From the IMG/VR virus record IMGVR_UViG_3300046809_000252, positions 1-29,555 of that record: 29,555 bases of DNA; one strand, given 5' to 3'. The stretch comes from a virus. Numbering within the stretch: the stretch's first letter is position 1; each line of letters begins with the position of its first letter. Below, piece by piece: positions 6,241 through 11,536 of the stretch. The notes below the pieces were generated by a model. It did no database searches. It was not told the DNA's origin and saw only the letters and a list, made by a program, of their open reading frames with translations. The position numbers were made by a program, and so were the translations under genes.

Positions 6241-6606
6241 CTATTCGCCCGCCAGGGCGGTCAAGAGGCGCGCGGCGCGCTTTGTTGCGTGGTAGGCATC
6301 TTCCAGTTCCGCAAGGTATCGCTGGCGGTCAAAAATCGCGTTTTCCAGGGTTTTGAGTTCCGCGCGTTTTTTGTCCACATCGGCGCGCGCTTTGGATAGT
6401 TCCGCGCGCTGGCGTTCGGATTCCGCCATGAAATCCGCTAGCGGAATGAAACCGAAATCGCTATCGATGGCGTTTTCAATGTTTGGCGCGCAATAGGTGA
6501 GAATGTCGCGAACGTAACCCGATGGCAGTTTCGCCAGGAGTTTCGCGAATAGCTTTTTTTCTTCCGCTTTGGACAGGTAGATTTTTCGGTCGTTCAATTC
6601 AATCAT
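6241..6606 (-). CDS. Coiled-coil protein (121 aa)
   Basis: The ATG at 6606 follows a leader copy (ACACACGAAAGGAAACACCA). The N-terminal part (MIELNDRKIYLSKAEEKKLF) is followed by a short globular stretch. Residues 65-115 form a long charged helix rich in Arg, Glu and Ala (ESERQRAELSKARADVDKKR and following), typical of a coiled coil. No family recognised. A longer frame to 6696 crosses the leader and is rejected. Confidence 0.65.
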   Translation of the reverse strand: MIELNDRKIYLSKAEEKKLFAKLLAKLPSGYVRDILTYCAPNIENAIDSDFGFIPLADFMAESERQRAELSKARADVDKKRAELKTLENAIFDRQRYLAELEDAYHATKRAARLLTALAGE

Positions 6607-6637
6607 TGGTGTTTCCTTTCGTGTGTCGTGTGTCGTG

Positions 6638-6934
6638 TTATCGGGTTTCGATTTCGGCGTCATAGCGCGCTTCGAATGCCGGATAGGTGTCCACAAGGTC
6701 CGCTACTTCGCGGATGTAGTTTCTTCGGTCGATGGAATTCCAATCGGCGGAAATGAGTTTTCGAAGCAAGGTTTCGTAGGCTTTTTCGAATTGCGCATAG
6801 GTGAGACCTTGCGCGTCCTCTCCGGCGTGTGTCCGGCCAAAACATCCGCAATTCATTTCGCTCGGATGTTCACAGGAAACGTATTTCCCATCGCGGACCC
6901 AAGCTTGTCGTGTGTAGTCAAAGTACAGTTCCAT
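6638..6934 (-). CDS. Conserved-type small protein with Cys/His cluster (98 aa)
   Basis: The ATG at 6934 follows a shortened leader (AGCACGAAAGGACTAGACGAAC). The N-terminus runs WVRDGKYVSCEHPSEMNCGC and then FGRTHAGE, a Cys/His cluster (Cys, His, Cys, Cys, His) suited to one metal ion. The rest is helical (TYAQFEKAYETLLRKLISAD). The 'W--DGKY--C-HP--M-CGC-GR-HAGE' pattern is one I associate with small plasmid and phage proteins of unknown function. Confidence 0.65.
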   Translation of the reverse strand: MELYFDYTRQAWVRDGKYVSCEHPSEMNCGCFGRTHAGEDAQGLTYAQFEKAYETLLRKLISADWNSIDRRNYIREVADLVDTYPAFEARYDAEIETR

Positions 6935-6954
6935 GTTCGTCTAGTCCTTTCGTG

Positions 6955-7101
6955 CTATTGGATCGTTTCCAAAACATGCTGGGCGATATGCGCCAACACT
7001 TCCATGCGGGGTTCCGAGGCGTCCGCCCAAGCGATGTCGAATTCTCCGGTCATGATGTCGAGCAGTTCAAACAATCGCGCGTGCAATGATGGGGTTTTCA
7101 T
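6955..7101 (-). CDS. Small helical protein (48 aa)
   Basis: The ATG at 7101 follows GAAAGGACACACGAAC, a variant of the block's leader. The product begins MKTPSLHARLFELLDIMTGE and ends EVLAHIAQHVLETIQ: two amphipathic helices joined by an acidic linker. The leader and close packing between neighbours (22 bp downstream, 20 bp upstream) are the main evidence for expression. No family recognised. Confidence 0.6.
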   Translation of the reverse strand: MKTPSLHARLFELLDIMTGEFDIAWADASEPRMEVLAHIAQHVLETIQ

Positions 7102-7123
7102 GTTCGTGTGTCCTTTCATTGGG

Positions 7124-7390
7124 CTATCGGGTTTCGGCGGCGTGTGTCCGGATGGCGTCCTGAATTCCAGCTACTTCCGAGGCGTTCAATATTCCGCCCA
7201 TCATTTGCAAGCCGGAACCCGCGTGCAGGTCGAGAAACGTGGAATCGTAATAGGAACCCGCCAGAAATCGCGGGTTCGGGTTCGCATCGTTCAAAATCCA
7301 GATTTCGACAACAAACCGGCCACAATCGCGAACGATATCGCGGTGATTAAACGTGACGTGGTAGCGACCGATGGGCAAAGCCAGAAACAT
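7124..7390 (-). CDS. Hypothetical protein (88 aa), first gene of the leftward block
   Basis: The ATG at 7390 follows GAAAGGACACACGAAT and is the first start downstream of promoter copy 2. The product looks like a compact beta-rich domain (MFLALPIGRYHVTFNHRDIV, then FVVEIWILNDANPNPRF). A helical C-terminus follows (NASEVAGIQDAIRTHAAETR). The frame is open to 7495, but that part spans the promoter, so the shorter start is preferred. No family recognised. Confidence 0.65.
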   Translation of the reverse strand: MFLALPIGRYHVTFNHRDIVRDCGRFVVEIWILNDANPNPRFLAGSYYDSTFLDLHAGSGLQMMGGILNASEVAGIQDAIRTHAAETR

Positions 7391-7406
7391 ATTCGTGTGT
7401 CCTTTC

Positions 7407-7429
7407 ATATACAAACCCGCCTTGTATAT
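7407..7429 (-). promoter_or_regulatory. 5'-end leader hairpin of the leftward transcript
   Basis: ATATACAA (7407-7414) pairs with TTGTATAT (7422-7429) around a GC-rich 7-nt loop. The predicted start point is near 7426, so the hairpin would form the very 5' end of the mRNA, immediately before the GAAAGGA ribosome-binding core. It could protect the 5' end or act as an operator; only one of the two promoter copies has it. Confidence 0.5.
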
Positions 7430-7432
7430 ATG

Positions 7433-7461
7433 AATATAGGCTAGCCGTTGGGTTATGTCAA
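7433..7461 (-). promoter_or_regulatory. Leftward sigma70-type promoter, copy 2
   Basis: On the minus strand TTGACA (7456-7461), a 17-bp spacer identical to that of copy 1 with its GGCTAGCC palindrome, and TATATT (7433-7438). It should start the whole leftward block at about 7426. Confidence 0.87.
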
Positions 7462-7463
7462 TG
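7433..7463 (-). repeat. 31-bp promoter repeat, copy 2
   Basis: Identical to 5268-5298. The surrounding bases differ, so the repeat boundaries coincide with the promoter itself. Confidence 0.85.
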
Positions 7464-7950
7464 CCCCTGGCGATTTTTCTTCGAATTCTTTCCACCGCTT
7501 TGTTGGTGTGCTACCCTCGGACGAAACCGAAACCGACACCCGTACCGGGTGGAGTTCCCCATACGATGTCCGGGACAAACAACACCCGGCCTCGGAGCCG
7601 GGTGGAACGAATGCGCCTGTATCGGGTGGACAGGTGGCAGGGTGGCGGGAAAGGACGGGAAAGGGTACTCCCGAGCACCGATGGTGCACCGGCACCGAAA
7701 CCGAAACCCGCCACCCGGTCCTATACAGACACCTGCACACGAAACCTGGCGATATCCACATAACAAATATTATGCGACACCGTATGTCGCTGATTCTATT
7801 GGGACAGACGGCGAGACCGGATGGGCCGGAACCGACCGAATTTGATAGGACCCAACGCGAAGGCCGGGCCGGTTCACCGGGCCGGGGGGCCGAAATCCTG
7901 CGCTACCCCCAACCCTGATGACAAAAATTTTCAGAACCTGGCACCGGCTT
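7464..7950. promoter_or_regulatory. Gene-free divergent intergenic region rich in repeats and dyads
   Basis: No convincing gene lies here; the frames that stay open have low-complexity products and no ribosome sites. It contains CGGGTGGA at 7546-7553, 7599-7606 and 7623-7630, with its 7-bp core inverted at 7711-7717. A 12-bp direct repeat GAAACCGAAACC lies at 7523-7534 and 7697-7708. There are hairpins at 7583-7604 (CACCCGGC/GCCGGGTG) and 7675-7687 (GCACC/GGTGC). An operator-like inverted repeat GCGACA-5-TGTCGC (7774-7790) abuts a TATTAT box (7768-7773). A CCGG-based dyad lies at 7864-7885. The rightward promoter should lie here, but I see no good -35. An iteron-type replication origin is another possibility. 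Confidence 0.5.
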
Positions 7951-7992
7951 CCTCCAGAGAGGAAACCGATGTATCGGTTTACGATCTGGAGG
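7951..7992 (+). promoter_or_regulatory. RBS-sequestering hairpin ahead of the rightward accessory block
   Basis: CCTCCAGA (7951-7958) pairs perfectly with TCTGGAGG (7985-7992), which contains the Shine-Dalgarno of the gene starting at 7997. Inside, AAACCGAT (7963-7970) pairs with ATCGGTTT (7973-7980), with a 4/4 internal loop between the stems. The upper stem has only a 2-nt loop, so its top pair would open. The structure would hide GGAGG until melted, bound or bypassed, suggesting translational control. DNA-level operator function is an alternative. Confidence 0.65.
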
Positions 7993-7996
7993 AGGT

Positions 7997-8416
7997 ATGC
8001 CAGTGCCGGATGACTACGAGTCCGCTTCGAAACTATTGGAGGAGACCATGCCCGATGAACCAAAGCTAGGGAAGGTCGAGTTCTTTCCCGATCTGACGCA
8101 GTGCGCAGACGCTCATCGCAAGGATGCGTTGCACCCACCGCGATGCGGTGAGGCGTCGTTGCAGGCCGCGTCGGTCACTGCCAATGACCTGCTGGCCGCG
8201 ATCCAGCGAACGCCACCGGGTGCGATTGGATCGTTCATACCCGACACTGCCGCTGCTGCGATGCGGCTGGCCGAGGAGTCTGCCCTGGCGTTGAAGCGGG
8301 AGCGCAACTACCAGCTGCTCCAGGCTGCGGCGATCCTGAGGGTGGATTGCGAATGCGTGGTAGCCGTGGAGCGTGCCGTCCAGTTGCTTGCCGAAATCGA
8401 ACGGAGAAATCCATAG
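7997..8416 (+). CDS. Hypothetical protein (139 aa)
   Basis: First gene of the rightward accessory block. The ATG at 7997 is only 4 bases after GGAGG. An in-frame GTG (8003), or an ATG at 8048 with its own GGAGGAG, could also serve. The protein has an acidic N-terminus, then a helical C-terminal half (TAAAAMRLAEESALALKRER, then YQLLQAAAILRVDCECVVAV). No motif or family recognised. The hairpin at 7951-7992 covers the upstream ribosome site, so the 8048 start might be used when it is folded. Confidence 0.65.
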   Translation: MPVPDDYESASKLLEETMPDEPKLGKVEFFPDLTQCADAHRKDALHPPRCGEASLQAASVTANDLLAAIQRTPPGAIGSFIPDTAAAAMRLAEESALALKRERNYQLLQAAAILRVDCECVVAVERAVQLLAEIERRNP

Positions 8417-8425
8417 GAGGAACCC

Positions 8426-8569
8426 ATGCCCACACCCACACTGACTGCTGCACAGAAAAAGGAACTGCTCCAGGTCGCCGCCTTCATCATGGCCAGTGGT
8501 CGATTCAGTTTTTCCCAGGCTCTGGAGCAGGCGCAGTTGCTGATGGCGGCAATCGAAGCGTTGCCCTGA
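8426..8569 (+). CDS. Small helical protein (47 aa)
   Basis: The ATG at 8426 follows TAGGAGG at good spacing. The product (MPTPTLTAAQKKELLQVAAF ... QALEQAQLLMAAIEALP) is two amphipathic helices. The stop overlaps the next ATG by one base (TGATG). No family recognised. Confidence 0.6.
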   Translation: MPTPTLTAAQKKELLQVAAFIMASGRFSFSQALEQAQLLMAAIEALP

Positions 8570-8826
8570 TGGATTCGGAGGATACCGGACTTCACTTGGA
8601 GTGGGTGCTTGCCGAACTGGACGCGCAGGATATCGGCGTGTATGCCGACAAGCACTGTGTCGCGCTCGACACCCCGAAAGGGAACTACATCGTTCCCGTG
8701 CGGTGGATTCAGTTCCTGCGGCACAAGCCCCATCGGGCGCAACTGATCGCGTTGCTGGACAGCCGTCCCGAGACACCGTTCCAGCGATTGGTCCGGGAAT
8801 CCATGCAGAAGAGTTTGCCCCTGTAG
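8569..8826 (+). CDS. Hypothetical protein (85 aa), 3' end inside a tRNA gene
   Basis: The ATG at 8569 overlaps the previous stop (TGATG). The product is MDSEDTGLHLEWVLAELDAQ..., a mixed alpha/beta domain with an Arg-rich helical tail (FQRLVRESMQKSLPL). Its stop codon TAG (8824-8826) is made of bases 8-10 of the tRNA, so the last three residues are encoded by the tRNA acceptor strand. An upstream ATG at 8347 in frame is rejected because it overlaps two genes. No family recognised. Confidence 0.6.
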   Translation: MDSEDTGLHLEWVLAELDAQDIGVYADKHCVALDTPKGNYIVPVRWIQFLRHKPHRAQLIALLDSRPETPFQRLVRESMQKSLPL

Positions 8827-8888
8827 CTCAACAGCAGAGCGTCCGGTTCGTAACCAGAAAGATGGTGGTTCAAATCCATCCGGGGGCT
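8817..8888 (+). tRNA. tRNA-Thr (anticodon CGT), somewhat degenerate
   Basis: Acceptor GCCCCTG (8817-8823) pairs with CGGGGGC (8881-8887), with one T-G pair. The D-stem GCTC/GAGC (8826-8829, 8837-8840) has only a 7-nt loop without the usual GG. The anticodon stem TCCGG/CCAGA (8842-8846, 8854-8858) has one C-A mismatch around TTCGTAA, giving anticodon CGT, which reads ACG. The T-stem GGTGG/CCATC (8864-8868, 8876-8880) encloses TTCAAAT. Variable loop 5 nt, no encoded CCA. Phage tRNAs often supplement host decoding. The reduced D-loop and mismatch leave some doubt about function. Confidence 0.8.
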
Positions 8889-8892
8889 TTCT

Positions 8893-9105
8893 ATGTATCG
8901 GTCGATGGAACGAATCGATGGCGACTCTTCCTGCCACGGGAAGATCCGCTATCGCGAAACCTCTGCCAGGAAAGCGGCCAGGGAGATGACCGCCAAGAAG
9001 CGGGAACCCTTCGAAGCGTATCCATGCCGGTACTGCATTGGCTGGCATGTCGGTCATCCGCGATTCTGGAAGTGGACCGAAGAACAGAAGAAAACCATCG
9101 CGTGA
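8893..9105 (+). CDS. Small zinc-finger-type protein (70 aa)
   Basis: The ATG at 8893 starts five bases after the tRNA, and GGGGG in the tRNA 3' strand is the only purine tract upstream. A second in-frame ATG is at 8905. The pattern C-GK-RY--ts---A...YPCRYC-GWH-GH (Cys14, Cys45, Cys48, His52, His55) is the recurrent 'C-GK ... Y-C--C--WH' zinc-finger arrangement of small phage and bacterial proteins. Function unknown; nucleic-acid or protein binding is the usual guess. Confidence 0.7.
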   Translation: MYRSMERIDGDSSCHGKIRYRETSARKAAREMTAKKREPFEAYPCRYCIGWHVGHPRFWKWTEEQKKTIA

Positions 9106-9150
9106 TTTTTTCCTACCAGCCCGCCACGTATCGGAATAGAATTTCCGAAA

Positions 9151-9441
9151 ATGAAACCCAAGCGCAAAAAGATTCCCTACCTCTGGGTCAGCTTTGCCAA
9201 TGAGGATCACGGCTCTGCCGGTGTGGTTATCATCCGCGCCAGAAATGTGCTCGATGCGGCACGAGCCATCCAGGCGCTCGATATCGCGCCAAAAGATTTC
9301 CACGGCCAGGTCGCGGCGTTCCGCGCGCCCGATGATGTCGATATCCCGGAGGAAGCCACCAACCGGCTGTTGCAGTTGGCCGACGTGAAGCGACTGTTGC
9401 CGCATGTGCCGGTGATGAATTCCAAGGGAGAGCCGCGATGA
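9151..9441 (+). CDS. Hypothetical protein (96 aa)
   Basis: The ATG at 9151 opens with MKPKRKKIPYLWVSFANEDH, a basic start then a predicted beta-alpha-beta domain (GVVIIRARNVLDAARAIQAL). No clear Shine-Dalgarno precedes it. A small CGGAA/TTCCG hairpin (9132-9147) lies just upstream. It ends in an ATGA overlap with the coiled-coil gene. No family recognised. Confidence 0.6.
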   Translation: MKPKRKKIPYLWVSFANEDHGSAGVVIIRARNVLDAARAIQALDIAPKDFHGQVAAFRAPDDVDIPEEATNRLLQLADVKRLLPHVPVMNSKGEPR

Positions 9442-9623
9442 CACCCACCGCGCTCAAGGCCGCATCCATCCCGGCATTGAACGAACTGAAGAAATCCCTC
9501 ATCGTGCGGCTGGATGCGCTCGACCAGGAAATGTCGGAAATGGAGCGGCGAGACAAAAACATCCGCGCCCAAATCCGGCGCATCAATCGCGAACTGGAAA
9601 CTCGGAGGACGCTACCGAAATGA
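9438..9623 (+). CDS. Small coiled-coil protein (61 aa)
   Basis: Coupled on both sides by ATGA overlaps. The sequence is a single heptad-like helix (IVRLDALDQEMSEMERRDKN, then IRAQIRRINRELETRR), so it should form a coiled coil. No family recognised. Confidence 0.6.
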   Translation: MTPTALKAASIPALNELKKSLIVRLDALDQEMSEMERRDKNIRAQIRRINRELETRRTLPK

Positions 9624-9964
9624 ATTGCATCGTCATCACCGGCAGTCGCGACTGGACCGACGCGGCGGCAATTGAAAAACGGCTCGAAGCCGAACCGCCC
9701 GATACGGTATTCATCGAAGGCGGTGCGCGGGGCGCGGATGCGGTCTGTCGGTTCTGGTGTTCGCTGCACAACCGAAACCACATTCGCGTCGATGCAAACT
9801 GGGAATACTACGGAAACTCCGCAGGCGTGATTCGCAACGGATGGATGCTCGACATGCGACCGCGCCTGGTGATCGCGTTCTGGCGAAACAATTCCCGTGG
9901 AACCGCCGACTGCATCCATCAGGCCGAGGCGCTGGGCATTCCCGTGGAGAAACATATCCGATGA
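9620..9964 (+). CDS. SLOG-superfamily protein (DUF2493/YspA-like)
   Basis: A 114-aa Rossmann-like single domain. Signatures in order are VITGSRDWTD (residues 5-14), FIEGGARGADAVC (31-43), GVIRNGWMLD (69-78) and GTADCIHQAEALGIPV (94-109). These are the nucleotide-binding elements of the DUF2493 branch of the SLOG (YpsA/LOG-like) superfamily. SLOG proteins are predicted to bind nucleotides or nucleotide-derived signals or NAD-like ligands, and some are sensors in anti-phage systems. Phage-encoded single-domain versions could bind or hydrolyse such signals. ATGA overlaps tie it to the coiled-coil gene upstream and the zinc-finger gene downstream. Confidence 0.85.
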   Translation: MNCIVITGSRDWTDAAAIEKRLEAEPPDTVFIEGGARGADAVCRFWCSLHNRNHIRVDANWEYYGNSAGVIRNGWMLDMRPRLVIAFWRNNSRGTADCIHQAEALGIPVEKHIR

Positions 9965-10212
9965 GCCATGAAACGATGACCGAACCCGAAGGCTGCGCCT
10001 TGTGCGGGGCTGGCCCGGTCTGGACCGTCTGGAAAGATGATCCGTTTCAATACGGGCCTGGGCCGGATGCGCCTGTCATTGAGGTGCGTGTCCCGGTTCG
10101 GCATTGCCAATCGTGCGGTGAGGAGTGGACCGACTGGGAAGCCGAGCAAATCCGCGACACGGCCATCGCGTTGTACAAAGCCGCCGCGAAGGAGGCCGAG
10201 CATGACGCATGA
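9961..10212 (+). CDS. YgiT-type zinc finger protein (83 aa)
   Basis: The ATG at 9961 overlaps the SLOG gene stop as ATGA. CALCGAG at residues 12-18 and CQSCGEEW at about 46-53 flank a beta-strand segment ending VRVPVRHCQSCGE, the YgiT/MqsA N-terminal zinc-binding pattern. In MqsA this is followed by an HTH domain that is absent here. The family includes antitoxin-like proteins; with no toxin (MqsR) nearby, the role is open. Confidence 0.7.
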   Translation: MSHETMTEPEGCALCGAGPVWTVWKDDPFQYGPGPDAPVIEVRVPVRHCQSCGEEWTDWEAEQIRDTAIALYKAAAKEAEHDA

Positions 10213-10381
10213 AGACAGACCGCTCGAATGGGGAATCGGTCACGTCATCAACACCTACAAGAAGTGTCCCAAGTGCGGCGGCAGTAATTTCGAAGTCCGA
10301 AACTACGACCTGATGTGGCACGACGGTGAAGTGTGGTGCACCGACTGTGACGTGTACGTGCGCGGCTATGATGCGGGGTGA
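10202..10381 (+). CDS. Small zinc-ribbon protein (59 aa)
   Basis: The ATG at 10202 overlaps the previous gene by 11 nt. CPKCGG (residues 22-27) and CTDC (residues 46-49) form a zinc ribbon, joined by NFEVRNYDLMWHDGEVW. It ends 3 bp before the Fic-gene start. No family name; it belongs to the run of small Cys-rich proteins in this block. Confidence 0.65.
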   Translation: MTHEDRPLEWGIGHVINTYKKCPKCGGSNFEVRNYDLMWHDGEVWCTDCDVYVRGYDAG

Positions 10382-10384
10382 ACA

Positions 10385-10933
10385 ATGGACAAGGCTGACA
10401 ACGAACGAATTCTGGATCTGGTGCGGACTTCCAAGGAGGCCATCGATGAGTATCTGCGCGAGGAGCCGTTGCACCATTGGGATGTCATCGACTACGTGCG
10501 CGAGGAAGTCTGGCGGCAGGGTCACGATGTGGAAACCCTCGACGGTATCGAGCGCGTGTGCTGGATGCTCAATGCCTGGCGCTACGCGATGCGAATGCAG
10601 GCCCCGTTGACGGTGAACCAGATCATCCGGATTGGCCAGCGCATCGAACCGCAGAAAAACCAGACGGGCCTGCGCACGGTCGGCGTGCGCGTCGGCAACC
10701 GCATCTGTCCACCAGCAGAGAATGTCCGCGCCCTGCTGTTCGGCCTGGTCGAATTGCATCGCAATCACGGGATGACGCCGATGGAGTTCTACCGGCAGCT
10801 GCTGGAGATCCACCCCTTTGTCGATGGCAACGGGCGCACCGGCAAGGTGGTGCTCAATTGGCTGAACGGCACGCTACTGGAGCCGATATTTCCACCGAAG
10901 GATTTCTGGGGGTATCCGATTCGGAATCCGTAG
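10385..10933 (+). CDS. Fic-domain protein (putative AMPylase/nucleotidyltransferase)
   Basis: A 182-aa protein with the Fic catalytic motif HPFVDGNGRTGK at residues 143-154. His143 is the general base, Asp147 the Mg-binding acid and GNGR the phosphate-binding loop. The last position is Lys154 instead of the usual Arg. The preceding helices (AENVRALLFGLVELHRNHGM, then EFYRQLLEI) fit the Fic fold. An inhibitory (S/T)xxxE(G/N) helix is not visible inside the protein, and the small gene just upstream is a zinc ribbon, not a recognisable antitoxin. Fic enzymes transfer AMP or other nucleotides to target-protein hydroxyls (for example elongation factors, gyrase, topoisomerase IV). In a phage this could modify host proteins. 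Start ATG 10385 follows GGGGTGA. Confidence 0.85.
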   Translation: MDKADNERILDLVRTSKEAIDEYLREEPLHHWDVIDYVREEVWRQGHDVETLDGIERVCWMLNAWRYAMRMQAPLTVNQIIRIGQRIEPQKNQTGLRTVGVRVGNRICPPAENVRALLFGLVELHRNHGMTPMEFYRQLLEIHPFVDGNGRTGKVVLNWLNGTLLEPIFPPKDFWGYPIRNP

Positions 10934-11113
10934 TCAGTGCAGTCGCGGCACCGGCATATCGACCACGCCAAGGCGCTGCAATACGTAGAACAGGACGCAC
11001 AGCAAGGCGATCACGATGATGGCGTTGGCGAATGGCTTTGGCATTGGGATGTAGGTCACGACCAGGTAGGCCACCAATCCCACAAGAGCGATCCAGAGGA
11101 TGAGGGTAATCAT
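10934..11113 (-). CDS. Small two-helix membrane protein, Thivi_2564-like, on the opposite strand
   Basis: A 59-aa minus-strand frame reading MITLILWIALVGLVAYLVVT, then YIPMPKPF, then NAIIVIALLCVLFYVLQRLG. It has two transmembrane helices separated by a YIPMP turn, which closely resembles the small Thivi_2564-type membrane proteins. The match is by pattern only. It has no Shine-Dalgarno on the minus strand (the bases before its ATG are TCCTCC), and the surrounding genes all run rightward. It fills what would otherwise be a 197-bp gap. Confidence 0.6.
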   Translation of the reverse strand: MITLILWIALVGLVAYLVVTYIPMPKPFANAIIVIALLCVLFYVLQRLGVVDMPVPRLH

Positions 11114-11130
11114 GCGCGGAGGATATCACA

Positions 11131-11520
11131 GTGAAATGCGAGAGCGTTTGCATTGGCGTTGATGACGCCGACATGCCCTCGTACTACAGCGAGGAGTTTA
11201 TCTACGCCAGAAAGCCACGGACGTGCTGCGAGTGCGGTGGAACGATTCCGGCGAAAGCCCGGTACTTCAAGGCCGTTGGCAAATGGGATGGCGAGTGGGT
11301 GCGGTTTCGCCAGTGCATCCCATGCAATGAAATCCAGCGCGTATTCTCCTGTGATCGCGGGTTTCACTTCGGCGGATTGTGGGAAGCCTGGAATGACGCT
11401 GACGGATTCGCGAACCTCACCGTCCGCGATCCGTGCTTTCAGAAACTGTCGTTCGCAGCGCGCGTATTTTTGATCGACCGATGGTGGCACTGGCGGGAAT
11501 TGCATCCATTCGAGGAGTAG
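11131..11520 (+). CDS. Zinc-binding hypothetical protein (129 aa)
   Basis: GTG 11131 with GGAGG (11118-11122) at 8-base spacing. The N-terminal domain has CCECGGTIPAKARYF (about residues 32-46) and CIPCNEI (about 63-69), a C--C...C--C ribbon with a 'G-I--G--Y' turn found in many phage proteins. The second half (FSCDRGFHFGGLWEAW, then FAARVFLIDRWWHW) is aromatic-rich. No function recognised. Confidence 0.7.
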   Translation: MKCESVCIGVDDADMPSYYSEEFIYARKPRTCCECGGTIPAKARYFKAVGKWDGEWVRFRQCIPCNEIQRVFSCDRGFHFGGLWEAWNDADGFANLTVRDPCFQKLSFAARVFLIDRWWHWRELHPFEE

Positions 11521-11536
11521 TGCTAGGCTGCTTCGT

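Larger units (their letters stand above)
2307..7406 (-). repeat. Reiterated start-associated leader motif, ten copies
   Basis: Ten leftward starts (2301, 2780, 2998, 4972, 5226, 6146, 6606, 6934, 7101, 7390) are preceded by copies of CACACGAAAGGACACAAC or close variants. Core positions on the plus strand are 2307-2319, 2788-2800, 3006-3018, 4983-4995, 5237-5249, 6156-6168, 6614-6626, 6945-6954, 7111-7117 and 7400-7406. GAAAGGA is an extended Shine-Dalgarno, and the CACACGA/ACACAAC flanks are conserved beyond what ribosome binding needs. In the last two copies the ACACACGAA part lies after the core instead of before it. The three leftward starts without it (2140, 2466, 3446) all use ATGA/GTGA overlaps. 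It resembles the start-associated sequences described in cluster K mycobacteriophages. Confidence 0.9.

Noticed and set aside
2307-7406. CRISPR array from the regularly recurring leader motif
   Set aside because: Spacings are irregular and filled with genes, and each copy sits just before a start codon, so it is a translation leader.
7448-7918. Open frames on both strands in the divergent intergenic region
   Set aside because: Low-complexity Pro/Arg/Gly/Thr-rich products, no ribosome sites, and overlap with repeats and dyads; better explained as regulatory DNA.
8817-8888. tRNA-Met reading because the arm resembles TTCATAACC
   Set aside because: The anticodon is clearly CGT in a TTCGTAA loop, giving Thr.
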